A stretch of DNA of 64,000 bases from Hellea sp. (GTDB lineage Bacteria; Pseudomonadota; Alphaproteobacteria; Caulobacterales; Maricaulaceae), in NCBI GenBank assembly GCA_028224375.1, contig JAOIVW010000003.1:111443-175442 (forward strand), read 5' to 3'. The notes under the pieces were generated by a model that was given only the letters and a program-made list of their open reading frames with translations, searched no databases and had not been told where the DNA came from. The position numbers and the translations under genes were made by a program. Below are positions 53,801 through 61,578 of the stretch, in pieces. Each line of letters begins with the position of its first letter. The stretch's first letter is position 1.

Positions 53801-56017
53801 AAGATAGCTCTCCCCGCTATCATACCCATTGGTATCGGCTCTGTACGCGCCGATGAGAATATCATCAAAGCCGTCTCCATTGATGTCGCCCGCAGAAGAC
53901 ACAGAACTCCCGCTATAATCAGAGACGTCTATACCGCTAATGAGAAAGCCATTGGTACCATTAAGGTTGGACAAGTCAAAACTAGCGCCAAAATTCCCTA
54001 TTTGACCGAAGACAACATAGGTTTCACCGCTGTTGTTTCCACTGGGATCAGCGCTATCGGCCCCGATGAGAAAATCGTCAAAGCCATCCCCATTAATATC
54101 CCCAGCAGATGAAACCGAGTACCCAGTTCTATCACGCCCATCAATACCATTAACAACAAAACCCGCACTGCCATCCCCGCCATTGGCGGCGAGGAGTGAG
54201 GAGAGTTCGAATTGGGCTTCAGGTAACACTGGAGGCGGTGTCGACGCAGATCCTTGCCCATAAATGACGTAGGTTTCGCCCGCGCCACCTATCCCGTTAG
54301 GATCGGCGCTAAAAGCCCCAATGAGAATATCATCAAATCCGTCACCATTAACATCCCCCGCAGCAGAGACAGAATTACCGCTCCTATCACCGTCATCTAT
54401 GCCGTTGAGAACAAAGCCATTCACGCCATCTAGCGAGGACAAGTCAAAACTAGCTGCAAAACCGGCGTCAGTTCCATATATCAAATAGGCTTCGCCAGCC
54501 GAACTATAACCATTTGGGTCAGCATTGGATGCTCCGATGAGGATATCGTCAAACCCGTCGCCATTAATGTCACCTGCAGAGGACACAGAGACCCCGCTAT
54601 TATCATTCTGATTAATCCCGTTAATGACGAAGCCATTGCTCCCGTCAAGCGATGACAATTCAAGACTGGCCGCAAAACCGCTAGCCCGACCAAAGACGAC
54701 ATAGCTCTCACCGCTACCCTGACCATTGGGCTCAGCGATAGCGGCTCCAATAAGGATATCATCGAAGCCGTCCCCATTAACATCTCCCGCAGAAGAAACA
54801 GCCCCACCGCTAAAATCAAACGCGTCTACACCCTTAAGGGCAAAGCCATTCACGCCATCAAGCGCAGACACATCAAGACTAGCGCCAAAACCGTTAGCCT
54901 GGCCAAAGACGACATAGCTCTCACCTCGTAGGCTACCTCCCGGCTGACCCGCAATTGCGCCGATAAGGATATCGTCAAAACCATCACCATTAACATCCCC
55001 GGCATCTGATACAACAATCCCATTTGCATCGTAGGTTTCTATACCATTGATAACAAAACCATTAGTCCCGTCTACCGTGGAAAGATCAAAGCTAGCACCA
55101 AAACTGTCCGCGCTGCCAAAGACAACATAGCTCTTTATGCTGTATAGGTTATTAGGAATAGCGCCTGGTGCGCCAATGAGAAAATCATCAAACCCGTCTC
55201 CATTTACGTCCCCAGCAGAAGAAACAGACGTACCGCTTCGATCATTTGCCTCTATACCGTTAATAACAAAACCATCAGTACCATTAAGCGCTGAAAGATC
55301 AAAGCTAGCCCCAAAACCGCTCGCTTGCCCGAAGACAATATAGCTCTCCCCGCTATCGCTCCCATTAGTATCGCCGCCCCTAGCTCCGATAATAATATCA
55401 TCAAAACCGTCACCGTTAATGTCACCCGCAGACGACACAGAACGCCCGCTTCGATCACCCGCTTCTACTCCATTAATAACAAAACCATTTGTGCCGTTTA
55501 ACGCGGACAAATTAAGGCTAGCCCCAAAACCGCTTTGCTGCCCGAAAACAACATAACTCTCACCGCTAGAAGCCCCATTAGGTTCAGCGTCCTGTGCCCC
55601 AATAATGATATCGTCAAAACCGTCGCCATTTACGTCTCCGGCTGAAGAGACAGAGGCGCCGCTGAAATCACCCGCATCTATCCCATTAATTGCAAAGCCC
55701 GCGCTCCCATCGCCGCCATTGGCGGCGAGGAGTGAGGACAGTTCAAAGACAGCGCCGAAGGCCCCGCTTTCTAAAGGCTGGCTCGGCAGTGTAGGTACAT
55801 TTGTAGAGCCTTCATTAATCGTGCTGGATGCGGCAGCAATGCTAGGCAATTTAAAGCTCGCGAAATTATCTGAGAACACTGACTGCTGCGCTAAATTTGG
55901 GTTAAGGTCCGTCGCAAAATTTGGGCCTATCTCGAACACATCGCTGAGACGGCTATCAAAATCATAACCTTCTAGCTCCAAATTTGAATCTAGATCAAGA
56001 TTAAAGCGTCTTGCCAT
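50843..56017 (-). CDS. Giant FG-GAP / RTX calcium-binding exoprotein
   Basis: A 1724-residue acidic protein without a Sec signal, expected to leave by type I secretion. After an 85-residue head come 14 FG-GAP repeats of about 70 residues, each with an AGDVNGDGFDDI-like calcium loop and SGESYVVFG. They fall into two blocks of seven (about 88-595 and 605-1100), each opened by FELSSLLAANGGDGSAGF, suggesting two seven-bladed beta-propellers. From about 1110 there are RTX nonapeptides (GGxGxDxLx) in three groups, and the C-terminus ends in an acidic/aromatic VDDFTFL tail typical of T1SS signals. AAGGA precedes the ATG. Its function is probably adhesion or surface/biofilm; no T1SS genes are nearby. 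Confidence 0.88.
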   Translation of the reverse strand: MARRFNLDLDSNLELEGYDFDSRLSDVFEIGPNFATDLNPNLAQQSVFSDNFASFKLPSIAAASSTINEGSTNVPTLPSQPLESGAFGAVFELSSLLAANGGDGSAGFAINGIDAGDFSGASVSSAGDVNGDGFDDIIIGAQDAEPNGASSGESYVVFGQQSGFGASLNLSALNGTNGFVINGVEAGDRSGRSVSSAGDINGDGFDDIIIGARGGDTNGSDSGESYIVFGQASGFGASFDLSALNGTDGFVINGIEANDRSGTSVSSAGDVNGDGFDDFLIGAPGAIPNNLYSIKSYVVFGSADSFGASFDLSTVDGTNGFVINGIETYDANGIVVSDAGDVNGDGFDDILIGAIAGQPGGSLRGESYVVFGQANGFGASLDVSALDGVNGFALKGVDAFDFSGGAVSSAGDVNGDGFDDILIGAAIAEPNGQGSGESYVVFGRASGFAASLELSSLDGSNGFVINGINQNDNSGVSVSSAGDINGDGFDDILIGASNADPNGYSSAGEAYLIYGTDAGFAASFDLSSLDGVNGFVLNGIDDGDRSGNSVSAAGDVNGDGFDDILIGAFSADPNGIGGAGETYVIYGQGSASTPPPVLPEAQFELSSLLAANGGDGSAGFVVNGIDGRDRTGYSVSSAGDINGDGFDDFLIGADSADPSGNNSGETYVVFGQIGNFGASFDLSNLNGTNGFLISGIDVSDYSGSSVSSAGDINGDGFDDILIGAYRADTNGYDSGESYLIFGQAGGFEASLDLLSLDGTNGFVINGINAYDRSGRSVSSAGDFNGDGFDDFIIGATGGDPNGSLSGESYVIFGQAGGFGDSLELSALNGTNGFVINGIDASDLSGDSVASAGDVNGDGFDDILIGARNADPNGFDSGESYIILGQADGFGASFDLSSLNGTNGFVLNGIGTRDYSGRSVSSAGDINGDGFGDIIIGASRADPNGEQSGESYVVFGQENGFAPSFELFALNGSNGFVINGVDSLDQSGRSVSSAGDVNGDGFDDILIGAFSAVPNGSYSGESYIVFGQASGFGASLELSTLNGTNGFVLNGISVADQSGISVSSAGDIDGDGFDDILIGARYGDHGGNGETGETYIIYGQAEFGRTVEILSVATDSYTASNNGEVVRGLAGDDVINGGAGSDVLFGDEGDDTLSGNAGDDRLEGGAGNDTLDGGADDDVAIYNGNVSDYDIVNNGNGTFTVTDNLNGNGVDTLTNIEFVQVGIDIIDLTTILALVNGTPGDDDPLNGTTDDDFINGLAGDDVIFGLSGDDIINGGDGRDILNGGDGDDILNGDAGNDDFFGGAGADEINGGEGADRVFYSTAAAGVTANFIDQSLNTGEAAGDTYNSIESITGSNFDDVITSGNDDNDLVGLGGDDVLSGAGGRDRLFGGSGDDRLIGGFGNDDLFGQGGADTYVIRSGAGADRIFGYESGTDLIQYIDGPGDLSDLTIEQVGNNTRITSVVGVLTLIGITASTITADDFSFVNPLPDATGVDVNTTLTTGNDLFVGDENDDIVEGLAGNDTIRGGIGDDELMGGEGNDLLTGGLGADVLDGGEGIDRVLYTAASTGVTINVFNPSLNTGEAAGDTYISIENFSGSNLNDNITSGGEGNQLIGLAGNDTLIGAGGNDTLFGGDGNDRLVGGADNDVLFGQQGEDTFVFFANSGNDVIRDFEDGIDTIEFRGAVDSFADLTLEQSGTNVIITSDNGVITVRNMDIADLTVDDFTFL

Positions 56018-56142
56018 TTCATCATCCTTAGGTCATGTCAGAGGGATAAAATGAAAGCCCTCCCATAATTGCAGCCTAAGGACGTAAAGGTGGATTTTCA
56101 AGCGAGACGTTAGAAATCTTGCAGTTATTTAAAGGTAAAAAC

Positions 56143-57183
56143 ATGGAAGAAAAATTCGCCCTCACGACATCGCGCGGGTTCAATGGCTGGCTTCACGCGT
56201 TGGGCGGCTCGCTCGCCTTTACGACTTATCAAGCGGGCAAGATATTTTTCTTAGGGCTAAAGCCTGATGGGCGGCTCTCTGTTTTTGAGCGCAGCTATCC
56301 GCGCTGTATGGGACTGGGCGTCTCGCCCGATGGCCGTACATTATTGATGGCCACTCATTATCAGCTTTATCGTTTTGATAATGTCCTGCCTGCTGGGCAA
56401 AGACAGGGCCTTTATGATGCCGTCTATGCGCCGCATCAAAGCTGGATTACTGGCGATATTGATATTCATGACGTCGAAATTGACGGAGACGGCAAGCCTG
56501 TATTTATCAACACGCTCTTTAATTGTGTGGCGACAGTCGGTGACGGCGCGAGTTTTAAGCCGCTTTGGAAACCGCCCTTTATTAGTAAGCTTGCCGCTGA
56601 GGATCGCTGCCATATGAATGGCCTAGCGATGGAGGGGGGCAAACCTAAATATGTGACTTGCGTCTCGCGGTCAGACGCCTCTGATGGATGGCGGGATCGC
56701 CGCGCTGATGGCGGGCTAGTGATAGATGTAACGACGGACGATATCATTGCCGAAGGGCTCTCCATGCCCCACTCCCCGCGCCTGCATGACGGTAAGCTCT
56801 GGCTGCTGAACTCTGGCACAGGGTATTTTGGCTGGGTGGATATTAAGAGCGGCGAGTTCAATCCCGTCACTTTCTGTCCCGGCTATGCGCGCGGGCTGTC
56901 TCTTGTGGGAAATTATGCGATTATCGGTCTGTCCCAATCGCGCGATAATAAAACCTTCCAAGGCCTGCCGCTCAATCAAGCCCTGAAAGACAAAGATGTC
57001 GATGCGCGCTGCGGTCTTCTTATTGTGGATTTGACCACAGGCGACGCAGTAGAATGGGTGCGCATTGAAGGTGTGGTACAGGAGCTGTTCGATGTCGCCG
57101 TCTTGCCTGATATTAAATGCCCATCCGCCATTGGTCTTAAAGGCCAAAAAATATTAAAGGTGATATCAATAGAAGAGCGTTAG
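56143..57183 (+). CDS. TIGR03032 family (DUF4915-like) protein
   Basis: A 346-residue protein with the family text TTSRGFNGWLHALGGSLAFTTYQAGKIFFLG, RCMGLGVSPDGRTL, DIHDVEID, RCHMNGLAM, PHSPRLHDGKLWLLNSGTGYFGWVD and CPGYARGLS. The repeated W/G-D pattern suggests a beta-propeller. No signal peptide is visible and no function is known. AAAGG precedes the ATG at 56143; a longer start at 56119 lacks this. It is divergent from the FG-GAP/RTX gene with about 125 bases between starts. Confidence 0.85.
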   Translation: MEEKFALTTSRGFNGWLHALGGSLAFTTYQAGKIFFLGLKPDGRLSVFERSYPRCMGLGVSPDGRTLLMATHYQLYRFDNVLPAGQRQGLYDAVYAPHQSWITGDIDIHDVEIDGDGKPVFINTLFNCVATVGDGASFKPLWKPPFISKLAAEDRCHMNGLAMEGGKPKYVTCVSRSDASDGWRDRRADGGLVIDVTTDDIIAEGLSMPHSPRLHDGKLWLLNSGTGYFGWVDIKSGEFNPVTFCPGYARGLSLVGNYAIIGLSQSRDNKTFQGLPLNQALKDKDVDARCGLLIVDLTTGDAVEWVRIEGVVQELFDVAVLPDIKCPSAIGLKGQKILKVISIEER

Positions 57184-57270
57184 ATTATTTAGAAGCTCAC
57201 TATTCAGCGTCATTCTTTAGGTGCGAATTCAAGCCGCTCAGCTGATACTCATTAACAGCCTGCAGCTACC

Positions 57271-57291
57271 AAAAAAGACGTCCTAAAGGAC
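57271..57291 (-). terminator. Intrinsic terminator of the ABC exporter operon
   Basis: On the minus strand GTCCT-TT-AGGAC followed by GTCTTTTTT, about 20 bases after the permease stop at 57312. The stem is short but the T-run is good. Confidence 0.6.
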
Positions 57292-57311
57292 TGAGTTTTA
57301 CCCTGCGTTCT

Positions 57312-59846
57312 CTATGCTGATCTGAGGACTTGTGCGGGACGTTTGGCGAGGGTTGCTATGCCGACACCTGCGCCGCCAATGGCAGACACCAAAATGGCTA
57401 GTCCGATGACGAAGAGTGCTTCTCGCCATGGGAATGTCCAGCTGGCTTCAAAGACTTTCGTGACAATCGGGTAAGCGGCGCCAATGCCAATGACCGCGCC
57501 GATGATGGCTCCGGCGCCTCCTGCAAAAGCAAATTCGCCAGCATAGAGGCGCAAAACTTGCCCGCGTTGCGCCCCGAAGACTTTGAGCAAAGCCGCCTCG
57601 CTTCGGCGTTTACGCGCCATGGCCGCAAAAGCCCCCAATAAGACAAGAAGCCCTGCAACTGTCACGACGCTAGCGGCCGCATTCACAGCAATCGCAATGC
57701 TCCCAAAAAGCCGCGCCGCTGTCTCTAAGGCTGCCCGGGTTTGGAAGACAACCACGTCAGGCAAGCTCGTGCCGAGCGCGTCGATAATGTCCGCCTCATC
57801 TGCCGGGGACGTTTTCACGATGGCGATAAAATAGGGCTTGGCCGCCTCCAGCGTTCCCGGAGATAGAACAAAGGCTGTATTAGACGCGATACTGAATTGT
57901 CCCCAATCCACCGTGCGCAAAGAGGCAACTTCGGCCGTGACCTCGCGGCCAAAAACACGGAAGCCGATTGTGTCCCCCACGCCAATGCGAAGCCCCGCAG
58001 CGGCGTCCGCTTCAACGGAGACCAGTAATGGCCCTTCATATTCCGCAGGCCACCATTCGCCCTCGGTTAGTTTCGTGTCAGGCGGCTGCTTGGACAAATA
58101 CGTGATGCTGGTCTCGCCGCGCACGACCCAGCGTTCTGATTCAGCAATATTCTCTCTCACGACAGGCGCGCCCTTGAGCGAGGTTACGCGGGCCAGAAGG
58201 AACGGCGCGCGGCGATACACAAACGTATCTTTAATATCGACACCTTCGCTTGCCAAAAGGCTGTCAAATTGATCAACGGCGTCATTGGGGATTTGGGAGA
58301 ACACAAGCGACGGCGCATTGGTCGGCGCAGTCTCTGAGATCTGGCGCATCAGATTGGCTTGCACCGAAGCGACCAAGGTCAAGAGCGCGAGGCCCAAACC
58401 CAATGCGGGAACAATGGTCGTGGCCAAGGAACCGGGACCGCCAATGTTTGAAAGTGTGAGCCGCCAGAGGCCTGCCGCGCGGCGGGACAATACGGACGCT
58501 AATTTTCGGATGAGATAGGCGGCTAGCAAAAATATACCCCAGGAGACAACCGCGCCGATGAGAAGCATCGCCGTAAGGCCTGGACGAGAACTGGTGAGTG
58601 TTGCCAAGGCCGCTAAAAATCCTGCCGCTGCAATTGACCAAAGCCGTTCGAACCTAGGTGTGCGGGTCCGGGTGTCTTCTGATAAGCGGCGGAAAAGCGC
58701 TGCAGGCCGCGTTGCCCGGGCACGCCCTATCGCCGGCAGGGCAAATATGGCTGCCGCGAGAAGTCCCGATAGCAGCGCGATGAGCAATGGGACGGGATAA
58801 ATACCGATGGATTGCGGCAGAGGAATTTTTCCGCCTGAGACCCAAACAAGAATGTAGGGTGTGGCCGCGCCAATTATCGTGCCTGTCAGTGCCCCGAATA
58901 GCGCCAATAAACCAAGCTGAATAATATAGGCATTTCGAACCGTTCGAGAATCCGCGCCGAGCGCTCTGAGGGCCGCAATGGACTCTATACGTGTATCGAG
59001 AAATGCCGTGGTCGCTTGTGCCACGCCGACTCCGCCTGCCACCAATGCGGCGATACCGATAATCGCGAGGAAACTATTGAGCGTGGTCAATATATCTTGG
59101 AGGCCATCAACGGCGTCTTCGGGCTCCCTAAGTCTTATGCCCGCCTCGCGCATCTTCTTTTCCTTAAACGCTGATTGGACCGCTTCGAGATTAGTGCCCG
59201 GCTTAAAGACAACCCGAAAGCCAGAGCGAAATAATTGTCCCTCGGATAATCTATCCGCTTCAATCAACGCCTCCAAATGCACCATGGCATGAGGGCTGAA
59301 TGAGCCCGGCGTTCCAACCCTGTCCGGAAGCGCATCTAACCGCCCGCGTATAACGGCTTGAATAGATCCCAGCGAAACGGGGTCGCCTATGTTTGCATCA
59401 AATGTGTCGAGGAATGATTGACTCACAACCGCCCCCCATCTCCCGTCCTGACGTCTAAGAGCCGTTTGAAAGTCCGTCTCAGGTCCGGTCAGCGTCACCT
59501 CGCCAATTAACGGAAAACTATCATCGACAGCCCGGACCTCTACCTGACGCCGCGTTCCATCCGCCGCCGCCATTAAGTCGACAGCGGCCGTTTCGGTGAC
59601 TTGGCCCAAATCCGTGATAAAGGCGCGCTCCTGCGCATCAGGACGTCTCTGCGCCATGGAGAACATCGCGTCTCCGCCGAGAAGAATGCGGGCTTGTCCA
59701 TCTAGGCCGCGCGTGAAGACTTCGGTGACAGACCCCGCCGACGCGATGGCCGCCGTGCCTAAAATAATGCAGGCCAGATAAATCCAAAACCCTTTCAGGC
59801 CGCCGGAAAGCTCGCGCAGCCCAATTTTAAGCGCAACACGGCTCAT
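57312..59846 (-). CDS. FtsX/MacB-type ABC transporter permease (YbbP-like)
   Basis: An 844-residue permease of the long YbbP type: an N-terminal membrane segment, a periplasmic MacB-like domain (VTEVFTRGLDGQARILLGGD), a cluster of membrane segments near 260-470, a second periplasmic part and three C-terminal segments with FtsX-type text. It pairs with the ATPase upstream (four-base overlap) and with the divergent esterase gene, the same arrangement as ybbA-ybbP-tesA in E. coli. Cargo unknown, likely an envelope lipid or lipoprotein. Confidence 0.9.
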   Translation of the reverse strand: MSRVALKIGLRELSGGLKGFWIYLACIILGTAAIASAGSVTEVFTRGLDGQARILLGGDAMFSMAQRRPDAQERAFITDLGQVTETAAVDLMAAADGTRRQVEVRAVDDSFPLIGEVTLTGPETDFQTALRRQDGRWGAVVSQSFLDTFDANIGDPVSLGSIQAVIRGRLDALPDRVGTPGSFSPHAMVHLEALIEADRLSEGQLFRSGFRVVFKPGTNLEAVQSAFKEKKMREAGIRLREPEDAVDGLQDILTTLNSFLAIIGIAALVAGGVGVAQATTAFLDTRIESIAALRALGADSRTVRNAYIIQLGLLALFGALTGTIIGAATPYILVWVSGGKIPLPQSIGIYPVPLLIALLSGLLAAAIFALPAIGRARATRPAALFRRLSEDTRTRTPRFERLWSIAAAGFLAALATLTSSRPGLTAMLLIGAVVSWGIFLLAAYLIRKLASVLSRRAAGLWRLTLSNIGGPGSLATTIVPALGLGLALLTLVASVQANLMRQISETAPTNAPSLVFSQIPNDAVDQFDSLLASEGVDIKDTFVYRRAPFLLARVTSLKGAPVVRENIAESERWVVRGETSITYLSKQPPDTKLTEGEWWPAEYEGPLLVSVEADAAAGLRIGVGDTIGFRVFGREVTAEVASLRTVDWGQFSIASNTAFVLSPGTLEAAKPYFIAIVKTSPADEADIIDALGTSLPDVVVFQTRAALETAARLFGSIAIAVNAAASVVTVAGLLVLLGAFAAMARKRRSEAALLKVFGAQRGQVLRLYAGEFAFAGGAGAIIGAVIGIGAAYPIVTKVFEASWTFPWREALFVIGLAILVSAIGGAGVGIATLAKRPAQVLRSA

Positions 59847-60508
59847 ATAATTTTCCCGGCCTGCATTGTCACCATGCGGTCAGCCCGGGCGGCGAGGTCT
59901 AAATCATGAGTAACCAAGATGAGGGTCGCGCCCCGCGCGCCAGCTAAGTCAAACAACATATCCGCAACGCCCGCCCCTGTGGCGGCATCCAGATTGCCTG
60001 TGGGCTCATCGGCAAAGACGAGCTCTGGATCTGATGCCAATGCGCGGGCAACGGCGACGCGTTGACGTTCGCCGCCTGATAATTGTCCTGGATAGTGGTG
60101 GATACGGTCGGACAACCCCACAGCGTCCAAGGCCGCCGAGGCGCGGGCCTCGACCTTATCTAATCTTGCGATTTCCAAGGGGGCTCTGACATTGTCAAAG
60201 GCGGTCATGGTCGGCAGGAGGTGAAAGGATTGAAACACCATACTGACCCGGCCCCGGCGCAATTTTGCCAATTCATCTTCGCTGCGGCCCTTTAGGGATT
60301 CTCCGAGAAGAAAAATTTCGCCTGAGGTGATGTGTTCAAGTCCGGCTGCCAGGGAAATAAGAGAGGACTTACCTGAACCGGACGGGCCAACGATGGCAAT
60401 GCTCTCGCCCTTATTGGCCGAAAAATTCACGCCCTTTAAAATGTCGACCGGGCCCGACGCCGCCGATAGGGTCAAGCTCACATTGGTCATTCTCAAAGCT
60501 TCAGCCAT
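59843..60508 (-). CDS. ABC transporter ATP-binding protein (YbbA/LolD-like)
   Basis: A 221-residue ATPase. Walker A GPSGSGKSSL, Q-loop region VFQSFHLLP, signature LSGGERQRVAVARAL, Walker B ELVFADEPTGNLD and the switch histidine VTHDLDLA are intact. It is translated with the permease by a four-base overlap and is divergent from tesA, with about 70-100 bases of promoter space. Confidence 0.94.
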   Translation of the reverse strand: MAEALRMTNVSLTLSAASGPVDILKGVNFSANKGESIAIVGPSGSGKSSLISLAAGLEHITSGEIFLLGESLKGRSEDELAKLRRGRVSMVFQSFHLLPTMTAFDNVRAPLEIARLDKVEARASAALDAVGLSDRIHHYPGQLSGGERQRVAVARALASDPELVFADEPTGNLDAATGAGVADMLFDLAGARGATLILVTHDLDLAARADRMVTMQAGKII

Positions 60509-60608
60509 CTATGTTATGTCCTTGCAGGTTTTAGTATGATGGCGTGTAAGGTAGCTATACGCGTTCATCGATTAGCATATGGTCGATAATTCCTATATGA
60601 GGCAAGTT

Positions 60609-61310
60609 ATGAGATGGTTAGGTCAATTAATAGTGATAATTATGCTGTCGGCATTCGGACTTATCGGGTGCGGGCAAGCCCCTGACACGCCCGTCAGTAT
60701 AGCTGGCACAGCCCAACAGGACACGGCGCAAACCCCGCCCGCGCGCGTTGAGGCGCAGGCACCTGTTGTCGTATTTCTCGGCGACAGCCTAACCGCAGGG
60801 TATAACCTCTCTCCGCAGGACGCCCTGCCCGAACAAGTGGGTCTCCGCCTCAATGCGGCGGGGCTACCTGTCACGGTCATCAATGCAGGCGTATCGGGCG
60901 ATACAAGCGCGAACGGCTTAGCCCGTTATGATTGGAGCGTGAAGTCTGCCAATCCCGATTTTCTCATCCTGGCCCTTGGCGCAAATGATTATCTGCAGAA
61001 CGTGCCGCCAGAAACAACGCGCAGCAATCTCATGGAAATTTTGAACAAAGCGAAAGCAGACAATATTCCAGTCATTCTCGTCGGGCTGAAACCTCGGTCA
61101 AAAGCGCAAACCGGAAGCCGAGACGCGAAATTTGGCGCGATATATCCTGAGCTAGCCAGCCAATTTAATGTCCCATTTTACCCCGCACTTCTGGAAGGCG
61201 TGCGAACCCATCCTGACCTGTTACAAAGTGATGGCTTGCACCCAACGGCAAAGGGAGTCGAAGTCATGGCAGGCCGCCTAGCAACATTCCTAAACCCATT
61301 TATCCAATAG
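60609..61310 (+). CDS. tesA: GDSL esterase/lysophospholipase (TesA-like), lipoprotein
   Basis: A 233-residue SGNH hydrolase. The lipobox LIGC (from ATG 60609, Cys18) is followed by a Pro/Ala spacer and the catalytic domain. Block I is FLGDSLTAGYNL (Ser), block II has VSGDT, block III is ALGANDYLQ, and block V is SDGLHPTAKG (Asp, His). GAGG lies six bases before the ATG at 60609; ATGs at 60579 and 60597 are alternatives. It probably acts as an arylesterase or thioesterase in the periplasm, anchored by lipid, unlike the soluble E. coli TesA. Confidence 0.9.
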   Translation: MRWLGQLIVIIMLSAFGLIGCGQAPDTPVSIAGTAQQDTAQTPPARVEAQAPVVVFLGDSLTAGYNLSPQDALPEQVGLRLNAAGLPVTVINAGVSGDTSANGLARYDWSVKSANPDFLILALGANDYLQNVPPETTRSNLMEILNKAKADNIPVILVGLKPRSKAQTGSRDAKFGAIYPELASQFNVPFYPALLEGVRTHPDLLQSDGLHPTAKGVEVMAGRLATFLNPFIQ

Positions 61311-61578
61311 AACGCAATGCAGATGTCACAATTAAATGAAATACATCTTCTATAGCGCTGGAGAATAGGCACGCTGTCTATCCCGCCATTAGCTTGCGAG
61401 ATCAAATGGCCTTTTTCTAAAAACATCAAAACCATATATCCATTTCGAGTAAAGCTATACCCTCTGTGAAATTATCTTTTAAGCCGTTTTGTATTTTAGC
61501 TAATATCACTTTGAAGCACTGAACCAAATGACAATGCCCCAACTTTCAATATTTGAAGTTAGGGCGTTGGACGGCATT

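Noticed and set aside
52700..55760. Regularly spaced DNA repeats that could suggest a CRISPR array
   Set aside because: The period is about 210 bases, copies are diverged, and every copy keeps one open frame encoding FG-GAP repeats. There are no short identical repeats with unique spacers and no cas genes.
61311..61578. A gene or RNA in the gap between tesA and the second RTX gene
   Set aside because: No frame with ribosome-binding site and no convincing hairpin or promoter is visible; I see only A/T-rich convergent intergenic sequence.
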